NCBI RefSeq assembly: GCF_022884085.1
Contig: NZ_JAGGCS010000014.1
Coordinates: 32,804-96,803 of the forward strand
Direction: 5' to 3'
DNA length: 64,000 nt
DNA from: Paenirhizobium cremeum
Lineage (GTDB): Bacteria > Pseudomonadota > Alphaproteobacteria > Rhizobiales > Rhizobiaceae
The notes under the pieces are model-generated. The model searched no databases. It saw only the letters and a list, made by a program, of their open reading frames with translations, and was not told the DNA's origin. Made by a program: the position numbers and the translations under genes. Of this stretch, positions 9,144-17,969 are shown piece by piece. Positions within the stretch are counted from its first letter, which is position 1. The number at the start of each line of letters is the position of its first letter.

Positions 9144-10490
9144 TCAGCGCCCCGCGAGCGTCATGCCTTCGATGGCGATGGTCGGCGCCGCCACACCGAA
9201 CTTACGGTCGATGTCGTTTGCGGCGGTTACGCGCATGAACATGTCCTTGAGGTTAGAGGCGATGGTAACCTCGGAAACCGGGAAGGCGAGCTCGCCATTC
9301 TCGATCCAGAAACCGGTTGCGCCACGGCTGTACTCACCGGTAATCATGTCGACGCCCTGCCCGATCAGCTCGGTCACGTAGAAACCCGTGCCGATATCGC
9401 GGATCAGATCCTCTGGCGAGATATCGCCCGGCTCGAGCGCGAGATTGGTGGAAGACGGCGAAACGGATGTGCCACCCCTCACCCCGCGACCGTTGGTATG
9501 AAGACCTAGCTCGCGGGCTGCCGACGAGGAGAGGAACCAGTGCTTCAGCACGCCGTCCTCGATCATGGTGAGCGCCTTGCCGCTCACGCCCTCGCCGTCG
9601 AAGGGACGGGACGACGAGCCGCGCACCTTCAGCGGATCGTCGGTGACGTTGAGCCCGGCCTTCAGCACCTGCTCGCCCATCCTGTCGCGCAGGAAGGAGG
9701 TCTTGCGGGCAACGGCCGCGCCATTGATGGCACCCGCGATATGTCCGACGAAGCCGCGCGCCACGCGCGGATCGAAGACCACGGTCACATCCTTGCCCGT
9801 CGGGACCTGGCGCGGATTGAGCCGCTTGACGGTGCGCTCGCCGGCCCGGCGGCCGATGTCCTCGGCGCTGTCGAGATCGGCGAAGAAAAGACGGCTGTCA
9901 TAATCGTGGTCACGCTCCATCCGCGTGCCTTCGCCGGCGATCACGCCGACCGAGCGGGAAAAGCGCGACGCGGCGTAGCTGCCGGAAAAACCGTGCGACG
10001 TGACGAGCACAAGGCCGCCCATGCCGGCCGAAGCGCTGGCGCCGACCGAATTGCTGACGCCGTCGACCGCGAGGGCTGCCGTTTCGGCTGCAAGCGCCGC
10101 ATCCGTCAGGGCCTCGCTCGAAACCTCGGTCGGATCGAAGAGGTCGAGGTCGGGATAGCTTTCGGCAATGTCCGCCCTGTCGGCGAGGCCGGCAAAGGGA
10201 TCTTCCGGCGACACCCTCGCCATGGCGACGGCGCGCTCTGCCAACTGCTTCAGATCGAAGCCCGGATTGGCGGAAACGCTTGCCACCTGCCGGCCGATGA
10301 AGACGCGCAGGGAAAAGTCATCGCTTTCGGAGGAATCCGTCTGCTCGACCTTGCCGAGACGCACGCTCACTGACTTCGAACGGGAGCGCACCACCACGGC
10401 ATCGGCACTGTCCGCACCCGCCTTCAAGGCGAGGTCGACAAGTTGCTCTGCACGTGAGAGAAGGCTGGCGGAATCAATTTGGCTGGACAT
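9144..10490 (-). CDS. pmbA: Metalloprotease-like PmbA/TldE
   Basis: 448 residues, the usual length of PmbA/TldE (E. coli about 450). Conserved blocks are VRSRSKSVSVRLG in the N-terminal domain, MGGLVLVTSHGFSGSY, VFDPRVARGFVGHIAGAI, and the C-terminal GEYSRGATGFWIENGE. TldD/TldE proteins process peptides such as microcin precursors and antitoxins; TldE itself lacks the catalytic HExxxH of TldD, and none is seen here, so it would need a TldD partner elsewhere. Two starts are possible: ATG 10490 (MSSQID, AAAGG upstream) or ATG 10505 with GGAGCGGGA directly upstream. Divergent from the antiporter gene. Confidence 0.93.
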   Translation of the reverse strand: MSSQIDSASLLSRAEQLVDLALKAGADSADAVVVRSRSKSVSVRLGKVEQTDSSESDDFSLRVFIGRQVASVSANPGFDLKQLAERAVAMARVSPEDPFAGLADRADIAESYPDLDLFDPTEVSSEALTDAALAAETAALAVDGVSNSVGASASAGMGGLVLVTSHGFSGSYAASRFSRSVGVIAGEGTRMERDHDYDSRLFFADLDSAEDIGRRAGERTVKRLNPRQVPTGKDVTVVFDPRVARGFVGHIAGAINGAAVARKTSFLRDRMGEQVLKAGLNVTDDPLKVRGSSSRPFDGEGVSGKALTMIEDGVLKHWFLSSSAARELGLHTNGRGVRGGTSVSPSSTNLALEPGDISPEDLIRDIGTGFYVTELIGQGVDMITGEYSRGATGFWIENGELAFPVSEVTIASNLKDMFMRVTAANDIDRKFGVAAPTIAIEGMTLAGR

Positions 10491-10597
10491 GATTTGGCCT
10501 TTCATTCCCGCTCCATTTATTGTGCATTACCGTATGCATCAAGGGTCGGAACAGCGATTCCCGATCACGGCACGACAGACGAGAGGAGATCGCCGCA

Positions 10598-12427
10598 TTG
10601 TCGACCGCACCGCAGGCGCTTTTCTCGGAAACCTTGCTGCTTCTGGGCGGCGCGGTGGTTGCCGCACCGCTGTTCCGCAAGCTCGGCCTCGGCACTGTGC
10701 TCGGCTATCTGGCGGCCGGCGTCGTCATCGGACCGACACTGCATCTCATCACGGATTCCGAACAGGTTCTCGGCGTCGCCGAACTCGGCGTCGTGTTCCT
10801 GCTGTTCGTCATCGGCCTTGAACTGAAACCCTCCCGGCTCTGGCACATGCGCCACGACATCTTCGGGCTCGGCACCGCGCAGGTTCTGCTGACCGGCCTC
10901 GTGCTGGCCGCCGCCGCCGTCTATACCGGCCTTGCCGAATGGCGCGGCGCGCTGGTTGCTGGCTTCGGGCTCGCATTGTCCTCAACCGCCTTCGCGCTTC
11001 AGATCCTGAACGACCAGGGCGACATGAACAGCCGCTACGGCCAGAGGGCCTTTTCCGTCCTCCTGTTCCAGGATCTGGCGATCGTGCCACTGCTCGCCAT
11101 GGTCTCCATTCTCGGCAGCAACCAGAGCGAAAGCGGCCAAGCGGCGCTGGCCGATCTCGCCTTCGCCCTCGTCGCGGTCATCGCGATGATTATGGCCGGC
11201 CGCTACCTGCTGACGCCGCTTTTCCAGATCATCGCCCGCACCGGCGCTCGGGAGGTGATGATCGCCGCCGCACTTTTCGTCGTCATGGGATCGGCCCTCC
11301 TGATGCAGGCGAGCGGCCTCTCCATGGCCATGGGCGCATTCCTGTCCGGGGTAATGCTCGCGGAATCCTCCTATCGCCACGAGCTGGAAGCGGATATCGA
11401 GCCGTTTCGCGGTATTCTGCTCGCGCTGTTCTTCATGGCGGTCGGATTGTCGATGGAGCTCGGCGTCATCGTCGAGAACCTTGCCCTGATCGCCATCGCC
11501 GTCCCGATGCTTATGGTTCTGAAGGCCGCCGTCCTTTACCTCCTGTGCCGCGCCGCCGGTTCGGACCGCGACGACGCGGTGCGCATCGCGCTGCTTTTGC
11601 CGCAGGGCGGTGAATTCGGCTTCGTGCTGTTCACCACGGCCGCCGCGTCCGGCCTGCTCGACGGGGCGAAATCCTCCCTGCTCATTTCCATCGTCACCCT
11701 GTCCATGGCGCTGACCCCGCTTGCAACTCTTCTCGCCCGTCGGCTGGTGGGCGGCGAAACGCGGGAAGAGCTGGAGGAGGATTTCGAGGGCGCCGGCGCC
11801 GACGTGCTGATGATCGGCTTTTCGCGCTTCGGCCAGATCTCCGCGCAGATCCTGCTGGCAAGCGGCCGGGACGTGACGATCATCGACGATTCGGCCGACC
11901 GTATCCGGCAGGCGGCGTCCTTCGGGTTCCGCATCTATTTCGGAGACGGAACGCGGCTCGACGTGCTGCGGGCAGCCGGCATCGAGAAGGCCAAGATTAT
12001 CGCCGTCTGCACCCAGAAGAAGGAAGTGACCGACAAGATCGTCGATCTCATCCGCTCGGAATATCCCGAGGCTCGCCTCTTCGTGCGCTCCTATGACCGT
12101 ATCCATAGCCTGTCGCTGCGCGCCCGCGACGTGGAATACGAGCTTCGGGAAACGCTGGAATCCGGCCTTCTCTTCGGCCGCCGCGCCATCGAGGCTTTGG
12201 GCGCCAGCGAGGACGAAGCCTACCAGATCGGCGAGGACATCCGCCGCCGCGACGAGGAGCGGCTGAAACTGCAGGCCGCGGAAGGCATCCAGGCCGGGCG
12301 GCACATGCTGCTCAACCGCCCGGTTCGCCCGGAACCGCTGGTCAAGCCGAAGCGGGTCACCGCCGATGACTTTGCCACCGAAAGCGGCCTTCCCTCGGCG
12401 CAGAGCCCTGCCCCCAGCACCGACTGA
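10598..12427 (+). CDS. Kef-type K+/H+ antiporter (CPA2) with RCK domain
   Basis: 609 residues. About 12 hydrophobic segments make the sodium/hydrogen-exchanger (CPA2) part, with FLLFVIGLELKP, the SSTAFALQIL region, FQDLAIVPLL and LLPQGGEFGFVLF. A cytosolic RCK/TrkA-N domain follows with the nucleotide motif GFSRFGQISAQ and acidic residues at the end of the second strand (IIDDS). KefB/KefC homologues are glutathione-gated potassium efflux systems that acidify the cytosol under electrophile stress; gating here is inferred. I chose TTG at 10598 because AGGAG lies nine bases upstream; the frame opens 26 codons earlier but encodes a non-membrane leader without a ribosome site. It ends 4 bases before the convergent patatin gene. 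Confidence 0.9.
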   Translation: MSTAPQALFSETLLLLGGAVVAAPLFRKLGLGTVLGYLAAGVVIGPTLHLITDSEQVLGVAELGVVFLLFVIGLELKPSRLWHMRHDIFGLGTAQVLLTGLVLAAAAVYTGLAEWRGALVAGFGLALSSTAFALQILNDQGDMNSRYGQRAFSVLLFQDLAIVPLLAMVSILGSNQSESGQAALADLAFALVAVIAMIMAGRYLLTPLFQIIARTGAREVMIAAALFVVMGSALLMQASGLSMAMGAFLSGVMLAESSYRHELEADIEPFRGILLALFFMAVGLSMELGVIVENLALIAIAVPMLMVLKAAVLYLLCRAAGSDRDDAVRIALLLPQGGEFGFVLFTTAAASGLLDGAKSSLLISIVTLSMALTPLATLLARRLVGGETREELEEDFEGAGADVLMIGFSRFGQISAQILLASGRDVTIIDDSADRIRQAASFGFRIYFGDGTRLDVLRAAGIEKAKIIAVCTQKKEVTDKIVDLIRSEYPEARLFVRSYDRIHSLSLRARDVEYELRETLESGLLFGRRAIEALGASEDEAYQIGEDIRRRDEERLKLQAAEGIQAGRHMLLNRPVRPEPLVKPKRVTADDFATESGLPSAQSPAPSTD

Positions 12428-12430
12428 GCA

Positions 12431-13315
12431 TCAGCGGCGCAAGAAATTCTCGATCCGCGCGTTCAACTCGCGCTTCAGCACGTCCTTCACGCCTTCCGTC
12501 GACTCGATAACCTGGCGGGCCTTGAGGAAATCGAGAACCCGGAAGGCATTGACGTTGGGGCGCAGGAAGATATCCGGCGAACCGAGCTTCAGCTTGAGGG
12601 CGATGTTGGACTGCATCATCAGTTGCGAGGCGCCGAACAGGCTGTCGATCCGGTTCGGCGACTGGCTCGCCTCGCCCTCCGGTCCGCCGACCACATCGAC
12701 CCCGATGACGATGTCGGCCATCCCGTTCAGATGGTCATAGGGCACCGGATTGAAAATACCTCCGTCGATCATCACCCGACCGCCAAGGTGAACCGGCATG
12801 AAGAGGGCCGGAAGGGCAGAAGACGCCGCGATCGCATCGAAGAGGCTTCCCTCTTCGCAGACGACCTCATGCTGGCCGTAATAATCGGTCGCGACGATCT
12901 TCAGGGGAATGCCGAGATCGGCAAAATCAGCGGGAATGGCATCCGGCAGAAAAGCTTCCAGAATGCGGTGCAAGTTGAACTGGCCGAGCCGGAAACCGCC
13001 AAGCGCATCGCGCATGGTCGCCGGGCCGAGGCTCCATAGACGGTTGGCGACGATCGAGCGCTTGCCGATGGTTTCCAGCACGTATTCGCGGATCTCCGCC
13101 CCCGTCATGCCGGAAGCCATGCCCGCCCCGATGATGGCGCCCATGGAGGAACCGGCGATGGCGGCAGGCCTCACACCGAGTTCGTCCAGCGCCTCGATCA
13201 CCGGAATATGGGCGAAACCTCGCGCTCCGCCCGCCCCGAGCGCCAGCCCGACCGTCGGCATTGCGCCGGACCTCCCGTCAATCGTGGGGATGGTCAGGGC
13301 GCCTGTGTCGTTCAT
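12431..13315 (-). CDS. Patatin-like phospholipase (RssA/NTE type)
   Basis: 294 residues with the complete patatin catalytic set: oxyanion loop GAGGARGFAHI, nucleophile elbow GSSMG, and the dyad aspartate in MIDGGIFNPVP. It belongs to the short, single-domain bacterial RssA/YchK group, presumed lysophospholipase or acyl hydrolase. No signal peptide or membrane segment is seen, so it should be cytosolic or peripheral. Ribosome site before the ATG is weak. It lies between the antiporter and rsmD, 27 bases after rsmD on the same strand. Confidence 0.9.
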   Translation of the reverse strand: MNDTGALTIPTIDGRSGAMPTVGLALGAGGARGFAHIPVIEALDELGVRPAAIAGSSMGAIIGAGMASGMTGAEIREYVLETIGKRSIVANRLWSLGPATMRDALGGFRLGQFNLHRILEAFLPDAIPADFADLGIPLKIVATDYYGQHEVVCEEGSLFDAIAASSALPALFMPVHLGGRVMIDGGIFNPVPYDHLNGMADIVIGVDVVGGPEGEASQSPNRIDSLFGASQLMMQSNIALKLKLGSPDIFLRPNVNAFRVLDFLKARQVIESTEGVKDVLKRELNARIENFLRR

Positions 13316-13342
13316 GGGGAGCAGCTTTCGTCGAACCGAAGA

Positions 13343-13903
13343 TCAGGACGGCCTATACGAGAAGAAGTACATTTTCGTGTCGCCGAAGGTGCGTTCCTCC
13401 AGAAAGACGAACGCCGGACCGACAGAAACAGTAACGTCGGCACGCTCTTCCAGAATGGCCAGAGCATCCGGCGCCAGCCAGCCGCCCCTGTGGGCCGCCT
13501 CGAAGGCCTTTTCGCCAAGCCCCTGGCCATAGGGCGGATCGGCGAAGAGAAGATCAAACTGCTCGATGTTCGACGCCGGCCCGAGCTGGGTGGCATCCCG
13601 GCGCAGGATCTTGGCGCGGCCATGCAGACCGAGCGCATCGATATTCTCCCACAACAGGCTGCGGCCCTCGACGCTGTTTTCGACAAAGAGCGCCGCGCGA
13701 CAGCCGCGCGACAGCGCCTCAATGCCGACCGCACCGGTGCCGGCGAAAAGGTCGAGCACGCGGGTGCCGTCAAGGGAACCCGGATGGGCATGGGAGAGAA
13801 TGTTGAACAGGCTCTCGCGCGTCCGGTCGATGGTCGGCCGGATGGCATTGGTCTTCGGAGCGGCCAGGGAACGGCCGCGGAACTCACCGCCGACGACCCG
13901 CAC
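13343..13903 (-). CDS. rsmD: 16S rRNA (guanine966-N2)-methyltransferase RsmD
   Basis: 186 residues; methylates G966 of 16S rRNA using SAM. Seen: N-terminal MRVVGGEFRGR, SAM-binding motif I VLDLFAGTGAVGIEALSRG, and catalytic motif IV FADPPY typical of N2-guanine methyltransferases. Start is a GTG at 13903, where the family N-terminus begins; AGAGG lies upstream. Only six bases separate it from the rluB stop, so translation is probably coupled. Confidence 0.95.
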   Translation of the reverse strand: MRVVGGEFRGRSLAAPKTNAIRPTIDRTRESLFNILSHAHPGSLDGTRVLDLFAGTGAVGIEALSRGCRAALFVENSVEGRSLLWENIDALGLHGRAKILRRDATQLGPASNIEQFDLLFADPPYGQGLGEKAFEAAHRGGWLAPDALAILEERADVTVSVGPAFVFLEERTFGDTKMYFFSYRPS

Positions 13904-13909
13904 CGCCCG

Positions 13910-15817
13910 TTACCTCTTGCCCCTGGCGGGACCGCGCCCGCCGGAAGGCTTGCCCCCGGAGGGTCTGCCGCCAAAACTCTTGCCGCCGGGACTTTTCCCG
14001 CCGGGTCCCTTGCCGCCAGGGCGATCGCCGCGCGGCTTGCCTGAGAAGCCTCCGGGGGCGGCAGCCCTGTCGGCGCTTCTCGCTCCCGCCTTGGCGCCAA
14101 AGGGCTTTGCGCCCTTCGGCTTGCCGCCGAACGGGCGGTCGACGGCGGGTCGGCTGTCGGCGCTGCGCGGCTTGTCGCCGAAAGGCCTTTCGCCTCTCGG
14201 GCGATCGTCACGGGGGCGATCTTCGCGCGACCTGTCAAAACGGGGACGGTCGCCATAGGCACGGGCGTCGGCACGGGCCGGACGCTCGGAACGTTCACCT
14301 CTCGCCGGACGGTCGCCGCCGCGCTTGGCTCCAAAGCCCTCGCCACGGTCCTTCGACGAACGATCCGGCCCCTCGGCGCGAATCCATTCACCCTCTTCAT
14401 CACGGGCGCGGCTGATCTGCACGCGCGGGCCGGCCTCGCGGCGGGCGAAATCCGAACCGCCCTTCCGGTCCGGGTCGAAGCGGGTCAGCGCCTTGGTCGG
14501 CTTGCCATCCTTGTCGCGTCCGTAGCGCTTACTGGCGGGCGCGCCTTCGCGGCGGGCATGCGGCTGCCTTTCGGCGTCTGCGCCTTCCACGGCCTTCTTC
14601 TCGGCAACCGGACGGGCACCGGGCGCCATCCAGACATTGGTCGTGCGCGACTTGGCCGCCGGAGGCCGCTTGGGCCGTTCGGCTCCACGGCCCTCGTCAC
14701 GTTCCGGGCGGTCACCGAAACCGCGCTTGCCGCCATCGCGCCTGCCCTGGGGCTTGCCGCGCGCTTCGTCGCGGCGGGTATCGAGGCGATCGAGCGCCCG
14801 CTCGCGACGGTCCTCACGACGTCCCTCACCGCGCGGGCTTTCCTCGCGGGCCCAATCGGACTTCTGCGCCTTCTGCCGGGCGGGCGCCTCGTCTTCGTCC
14901 GAAGAACCGTGTTCATAAACCGGCGCGTCGAAATTCGCCTTGGCGTCCTCGATCAGTCGCGGCCCGAGCTGGTCGCGCAGCATGCGGCCGCGAACCTCGA
15001 CGACCTTGCCTTCCGGCAGGTCACCAAGCTGGAAGGGACCGTAGGAGATGCGGATCAGGCGGTTCACGTCGAGGCCGAGCGCGCCGAGCACGTTCTTGAT
15101 CTCGCGGTTCTTGCCTTCGCGCAGGCCCATGGTGATCCACTGATTGTGGCCCTGGGTGCGGTCGAGCGTCGCGTCGATCGAACCATAGAGCACGCCGTCG
15201 ACGGCAATGCCTTCCTTGAGCTTGTCGAGCGCCGCCTGATCGATCTCGCCATGGGCACGTACGCGGTAGCGGCGCAGCCAGCCGGTGGTCGGCAGTTCGA
15301 GCACCCGCGCCAGACCGCCATCATTGGTCAGAAGCAGCAGGCCCTCGGTATTGATGTCGAGACGACCGATGGACATCACGCGCGGCAGGTCTTCCGGCAG
15401 GTTGTCGAACACCGTCGGACGCCCTTCGGGGTCGGAATTGGTGGTCACCAGTCCGGCCGGCTTGTGATAGAGCCAAAGCCGCGTGCGTTCGATACCGCGG
15501 ATTGCCTCGCCATCGACCTCGATCCTGTCGGAAAGCGTGGCGTTGACGACCGGGGTGTCGAGCACCTTGCCGTTCAGGCTCACCCGGCCTTCCATAATCA
15601 TGCGCTCGACATCGCGGCGCGAGGCCACGCCTGCGCGGGCGAGCAGTTTGGAGATGCGTTCCGGCTTCATCGCCTCGTCGGCGGAAGGCTGGGCCGCGCC
15701 CTTTGCTGCCTTCTGTTCCGGCTTCCTGTCGGCACCTGCCGATTTGCGAGTGAGCGGTTTACCGCTGCGATCGGAGGGCTTGCCCGCCGGTCGCTTGGAC
15801 TTGTCTTTGATTGTCAT
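13910..15817 (-). CDS. rluB: 23S rRNA pseudouridine synthase RluB-like with long basic tail
   Basis: 635 residues, about twice the length of a bare RluB/RsuA enzyme. A basic leader (1-50) is followed by an S4 RNA-binding domain (about 52-98) and the RsuA/RluB catalytic domain with the nucleophile D154 in GRLDINTEGLLLLTNDG. From about residue 295 the protein is a 340-residue low-complexity tail rich in R, G, K, D and P (repeated RPxxD, FGxKP, GGKxPGG patterns), probably disordered and RNA-binding. Such tails are common in alphaproteobacterial RluB. Predicted role is isomerisation of U2605-type positions in 23S rRNA. Overlaps the promoter region of divergent tadA and is coupled to rsmD. Confidence 0.9.
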   Translation of the reverse strand: MTIKDKSKRPAGKPSDRSGKPLTRKSAGADRKPEQKAAKGAAQPSADEAMKPERISKLLARAGVASRRDVERMIMEGRVSLNGKVLDTPVVNATLSDRIEVDGEAIRGIERTRLWLYHKPAGLVTTNSDPEGRPTVFDNLPEDLPRVMSIGRLDINTEGLLLLTNDGGLARVLELPTTGWLRRYRVRAHGEIDQAALDKLKEGIAVDGVLYGSIDATLDRTQGHNQWITMGLREGKNREIKNVLGALGLDVNRLIRISYGPFQLGDLPEGKVVEVRGRMLRDQLGPRLIEDAKANFDAPVYEHGSSDEDEAPARQKAQKSDWAREESPRGEGRREDRRERALDRLDTRRDEARGKPQGRRDGGKRGFGDRPERDEGRGAERPKRPPAAKSRTTNVWMAPGARPVAEKKAVEGADAERQPHARREGAPASKRYGRDKDGKPTKALTRFDPDRKGGSDFARREAGPRVQISRARDEEGEWIRAEGPDRSSKDRGEGFGAKRGGDRPARGERSERPARADARAYGDRPRFDRSREDRPRDDRPRGERPFGDKPRSADSRPAVDRPFGGKPKGAKPFGAKAGARSADRAAAPGGFSGKPRGDRPGGKGPGGKSPGGKSFGGRPSGGKPSGGRGPARGKR

Positions 15818-15886
15818 TTGCTGTTTGCCTGTCGTTTGGGCTGTCGTATCAGGTCACGCGGCCTTGGTTAAGAGGAAAGTTGCGCG

Positions 15887-16345
15887 ATGACGAAGACAAA
15901 CGGCTTCATGGAGGCAGCCCTTCTGGAAGCGCGGGCCGCCGCAGGCCGCGGCGAGGTGCCGATCGGCGCCGTCCTCGTTCATGACGGCGTGATCGTCGCG
16001 CGCGCGGGCAACGAGACGCGCGCTCTTCGCGATGTCACGGCCCATGCCGAAATCCTCGCCATCCGGCGCGCGGCGGAAGTAATCGGCGACGAACGGCTGT
16101 CCGGCGCCGATCTCTATGTCACGCTGGAACCCTGTACGATGTGCGCCGCGGCGATCTCCTTTGCGCGCATCCGCCGTCTCTATTACGGCGCCGAGGACCC
16201 GAAAGGGGGCGGCGTCGACAACGGCGTGCGGTTTTACCGGCAACCGACCTGCCATCATGTTCCAGAAGTCTATTCCGGCATCGGGGAGGCGGAATCGGCG
16301 GAGATCCTGCGCGGGTTCTTCCGGGAAAGGCGAGAGGGCGATTGA
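15887..16345 (+). CDS. tadA: tRNA-specific adenosine deaminase TadA
   Basis: 152 residues; deaminates A34 to inosine in the anticodon of tRNA-Arg(ACG). The zinc deaminase signature is complete: HAEI with catalytic Glu, then PCTMCAAAI. EVPIGAVLV and the C-terminal DNGVRFY match TadA rather than cytidine or guanine deaminases. AGAGGAAAG precedes the ATG. Divergent from rluB with 69 bases between starts. Confidence 0.95.
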   Translation: MTKTNGFMEAALLEARAAAGRGEVPIGAVLVHDGVIVARAGNETRALRDVTAHAEILAIRRAAEVIGDERLSGADLYVTLEPCTMCAAAISFARIRRLYYGAEDPKGGGVDNGVRFYRQPTCHHVPEVYSGIGEAESAEILRGFFRERREGD

Positions 16346-16442
16346 CACCGCGCCTTCGGTTCACAGCTGCGACTCCGCCGGGTCGAGAGACTTCGCGCCG
16401 ACAGCCTATCTCCGGCGTTTCCGGCGAAAAACCCGGTCGCCT

Positions 16443-16512
16443 TCAGTGTTCTATCCCTTTGTTTTCATGCCACTGCGGACGTAGAACCGGTTCCCACTCC
16501 TGCTGGAAACGC
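16443..16512. repeat. Rhizobiales palindromic repeat copy inside a coding end
   Basis: The segment shares a 14-base identical core, AACCGGTTCCCACT (16485-16498), and further scattered identity on both sides with the intergenic copy at 37757-37812 (core 37780-37793). The pattern (CTATCCCTTTG, then GGACG-GAACCGGTTCCCACT, then GCTGGAA-GCTC) resembles a repeat I recall as widespread between genes in Rhizobiales. Here it forms the last codons and stop of the diguanylate cyclase gene. Confidence 0.7.
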
Positions 16513-17297
16513 TCCAGTTCCTGACCGTCGAAGACTACGCGGTTCCGCCCGCCGGACTTGGCGCGATAAAGATGCTCGTCGGCCTGCCTGAAAATATCGG
16601 CGGGCTCGAAACGGTCGCGCAGGCTTGCAACGCCGATGCTGACGCTGAGGGGAACCGGCTCACCATCGGCCAGAAAATCGGCGGTCGCCACCGCGTGGCG
16701 GATACCGTCGGCGATGGCGACTGCCCGCGTGCGCGTCGTGGCCGGCAGAAACATCAGAAATTCCTCGCCACCGATCCGCCCCCACATGTCCTTTTCATCG
16801 AGGCTTGCGGCAATCGCATCCGCAATGCGGCGCAAGGCCTCGTCGCCCACGAGATGGCCGAAGCTATCGTTGATCCGCTTGAAGTGATCCGCGTCCGCGA
16901 TCAAAAGGGCCGCCGGGCCCTCATGGGACGGCGCGATTTCGGCAAGCTCGGCGAAAAGGGCACCCCGGTTGAGGCCACCGGTCAGGGGGTCGCGACGGGC
17001 TCTCGCACGAAGGTCCTCGTGGATATGCCTGAGTTCGGCATGCATGTCTTCCAGTTCGACATGCATGCGGGCGATCTCGTCCCGCTGATTGCCGATGACC
17101 TCGCTCTGATGAAATTGCCAGGCGCTTGCCGGCCCGGCAATCACCAGAGGGCAGAAAACGCTCATCCAGAAACCCGGGCCATCGGGCTGGCCACCCAGAA
17201 GGGGCACGAGCAGAAGGCAGATGGAGACCGAGACCACAACGGAGGCACCGGTCGCAATTGCCGCCTTGATCGTCGTTTTCCTGCTCACCCGAAACAT
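16443..17297 (-). CDS. Membrane diguanylate cyclase (GGEEF) with repeat-encoded C-terminus
   Basis: 284 residues. Two hydrophobic segments (about 9-34 and 42-60) anchor it, a short charged coiled-coil stretch (about 65-98) follows, then a GGDEF domain with metal-binding D135/D137 region and active-site GGEEF at 176-180. It should make c-di-GMP. The allosteric I-site (RxxD five residues before the motif) reads DEKD at 167-170, so product inhibition is probably lost. The last 23 residues (ERFQQEWEPV to the end) are encoded by a sequence related to an intergenic repeat at 37757-37812, so the normal C-terminus has been replaced or extended by repeat DNA. Confidence 0.88.
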   Translation of the reverse strand: MFRVSRKTTIKAAIATGASVVVSVSICLLLVPLLGGQPDGPGFWMSVFCPLVIAGPASAWQFHQSEVIGNQRDEIARMHVELEDMHAELRHIHEDLRARARRDPLTGGLNRGALFAELAEIAPSHEGPAALLIADADHFKRINDSFGHLVGDEALRRIADAIAASLDEKDMWGRIGGEEFLMFLPATTRTRAVAIADGIRHAVATADFLADGEPVPLSVSIGVASLRDRFEPADIFRQADEHLYRAKSGGRNRVVFDGQELERFQQEWEPVLRPQWHENKGIEH

Positions 17298-17401
17298 GCC
17301 TCACCTTATGCGAGGCGCAGGTTAACGTTACGTGATGCTGTTATCGCAAAAAACACTACACGCCACGACTGGCGCACGGGAAGTATGCTGCAGCGGCAGG
17401 A

Positions 17402-17881
17402 TCAGCCGGCCGCGAACGCCTTGAGCTTGTCGCCGGCGAGGCGGTAGCGGATCCATTCCGTCTGGGGCTCCGCGCCGATCGCGTCATAGGCGCGGATAGC
17501 AGGCTCGTTCCAGTCGAGAACGCTCCATTCGAAACGGCCGCATCCCTTTTCGACGGCGATCCTCGCCAGATGACGCAGCAGCATCCTGCCGGCACCGAAA
17601 CGGCGATAGTCCGGCGTGATGTAGAGGTCTTCGAGATAGAGGCCATTCCTGGCCTGCCAGGTGGAATAATTGAAGAACCAGATGGCAGAACCGATCGGCT
17701 GGCCGTCCGCCTCGATGATCGCCGCCCCCGTGACCGAATCCGGCCCGAACAGCGATTCCCTCAGACTTTCCTCGGTCGCCTCCACCTCATGGCCGGCTTT
17801 TTCATAGACGGCAAGCTCGGTGATGAAACGCAGGATGATGCCCGCGTCATCGGGACCGGCATCGCGAATGGTGAAGTTCAT
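17402..17881 (-). CDS. GNAT acetyltransferase (diamine/thialysine type)
   Basis: 159 residues with the full GNAT fold: LYLEDLYITPDYRRFGAGRMLL covers motif A with the acetyl-CoA loop (R-x-x-G-x-G/A), and WSVLDWNEPAIRAYDAIGA is motif B. The paired signatures LEDLYITP and SVLDWN place it with the spermidine/spermine- and thialysine-acetyltransferase-like group (SAT1-like), which use small amine substrates; the true substrate is unknown. GGGAGA precedes the ATG. Follows the lipoprotein gene by about 90 bases in the same direction. Confidence 0.85.
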   Translation of the reverse strand: MNFTIRDAGPDDAGIILRFITELAVYEKAGHEVEATEESLRESLFGPDSVTGAAIIEADGQPIGSAIWFFNYSTWQARNGLYLEDLYITPDYRRFGAGRMLLRHLARIAVEKGCGRFEWSVLDWNEPAIRAYDAIGAEPQTEWIRYRLAGDKLKAFAAG

Positions 17882-17969
17882 CGGGCAAATCTCCCAACGG
17901 CAAGACGTGGAAAGGGCAGGTCGTTTCCGGCCTGCCCCAGGGAATGAAACTGTCTATCCTGACCCAGGA

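Noticed and set aside
10982..12304. Minus-strand frame of 440 codons opposite the antiporter
   Set aside because: His/Asp/Gln-rich shadow of a membrane-protein gene without any domain.
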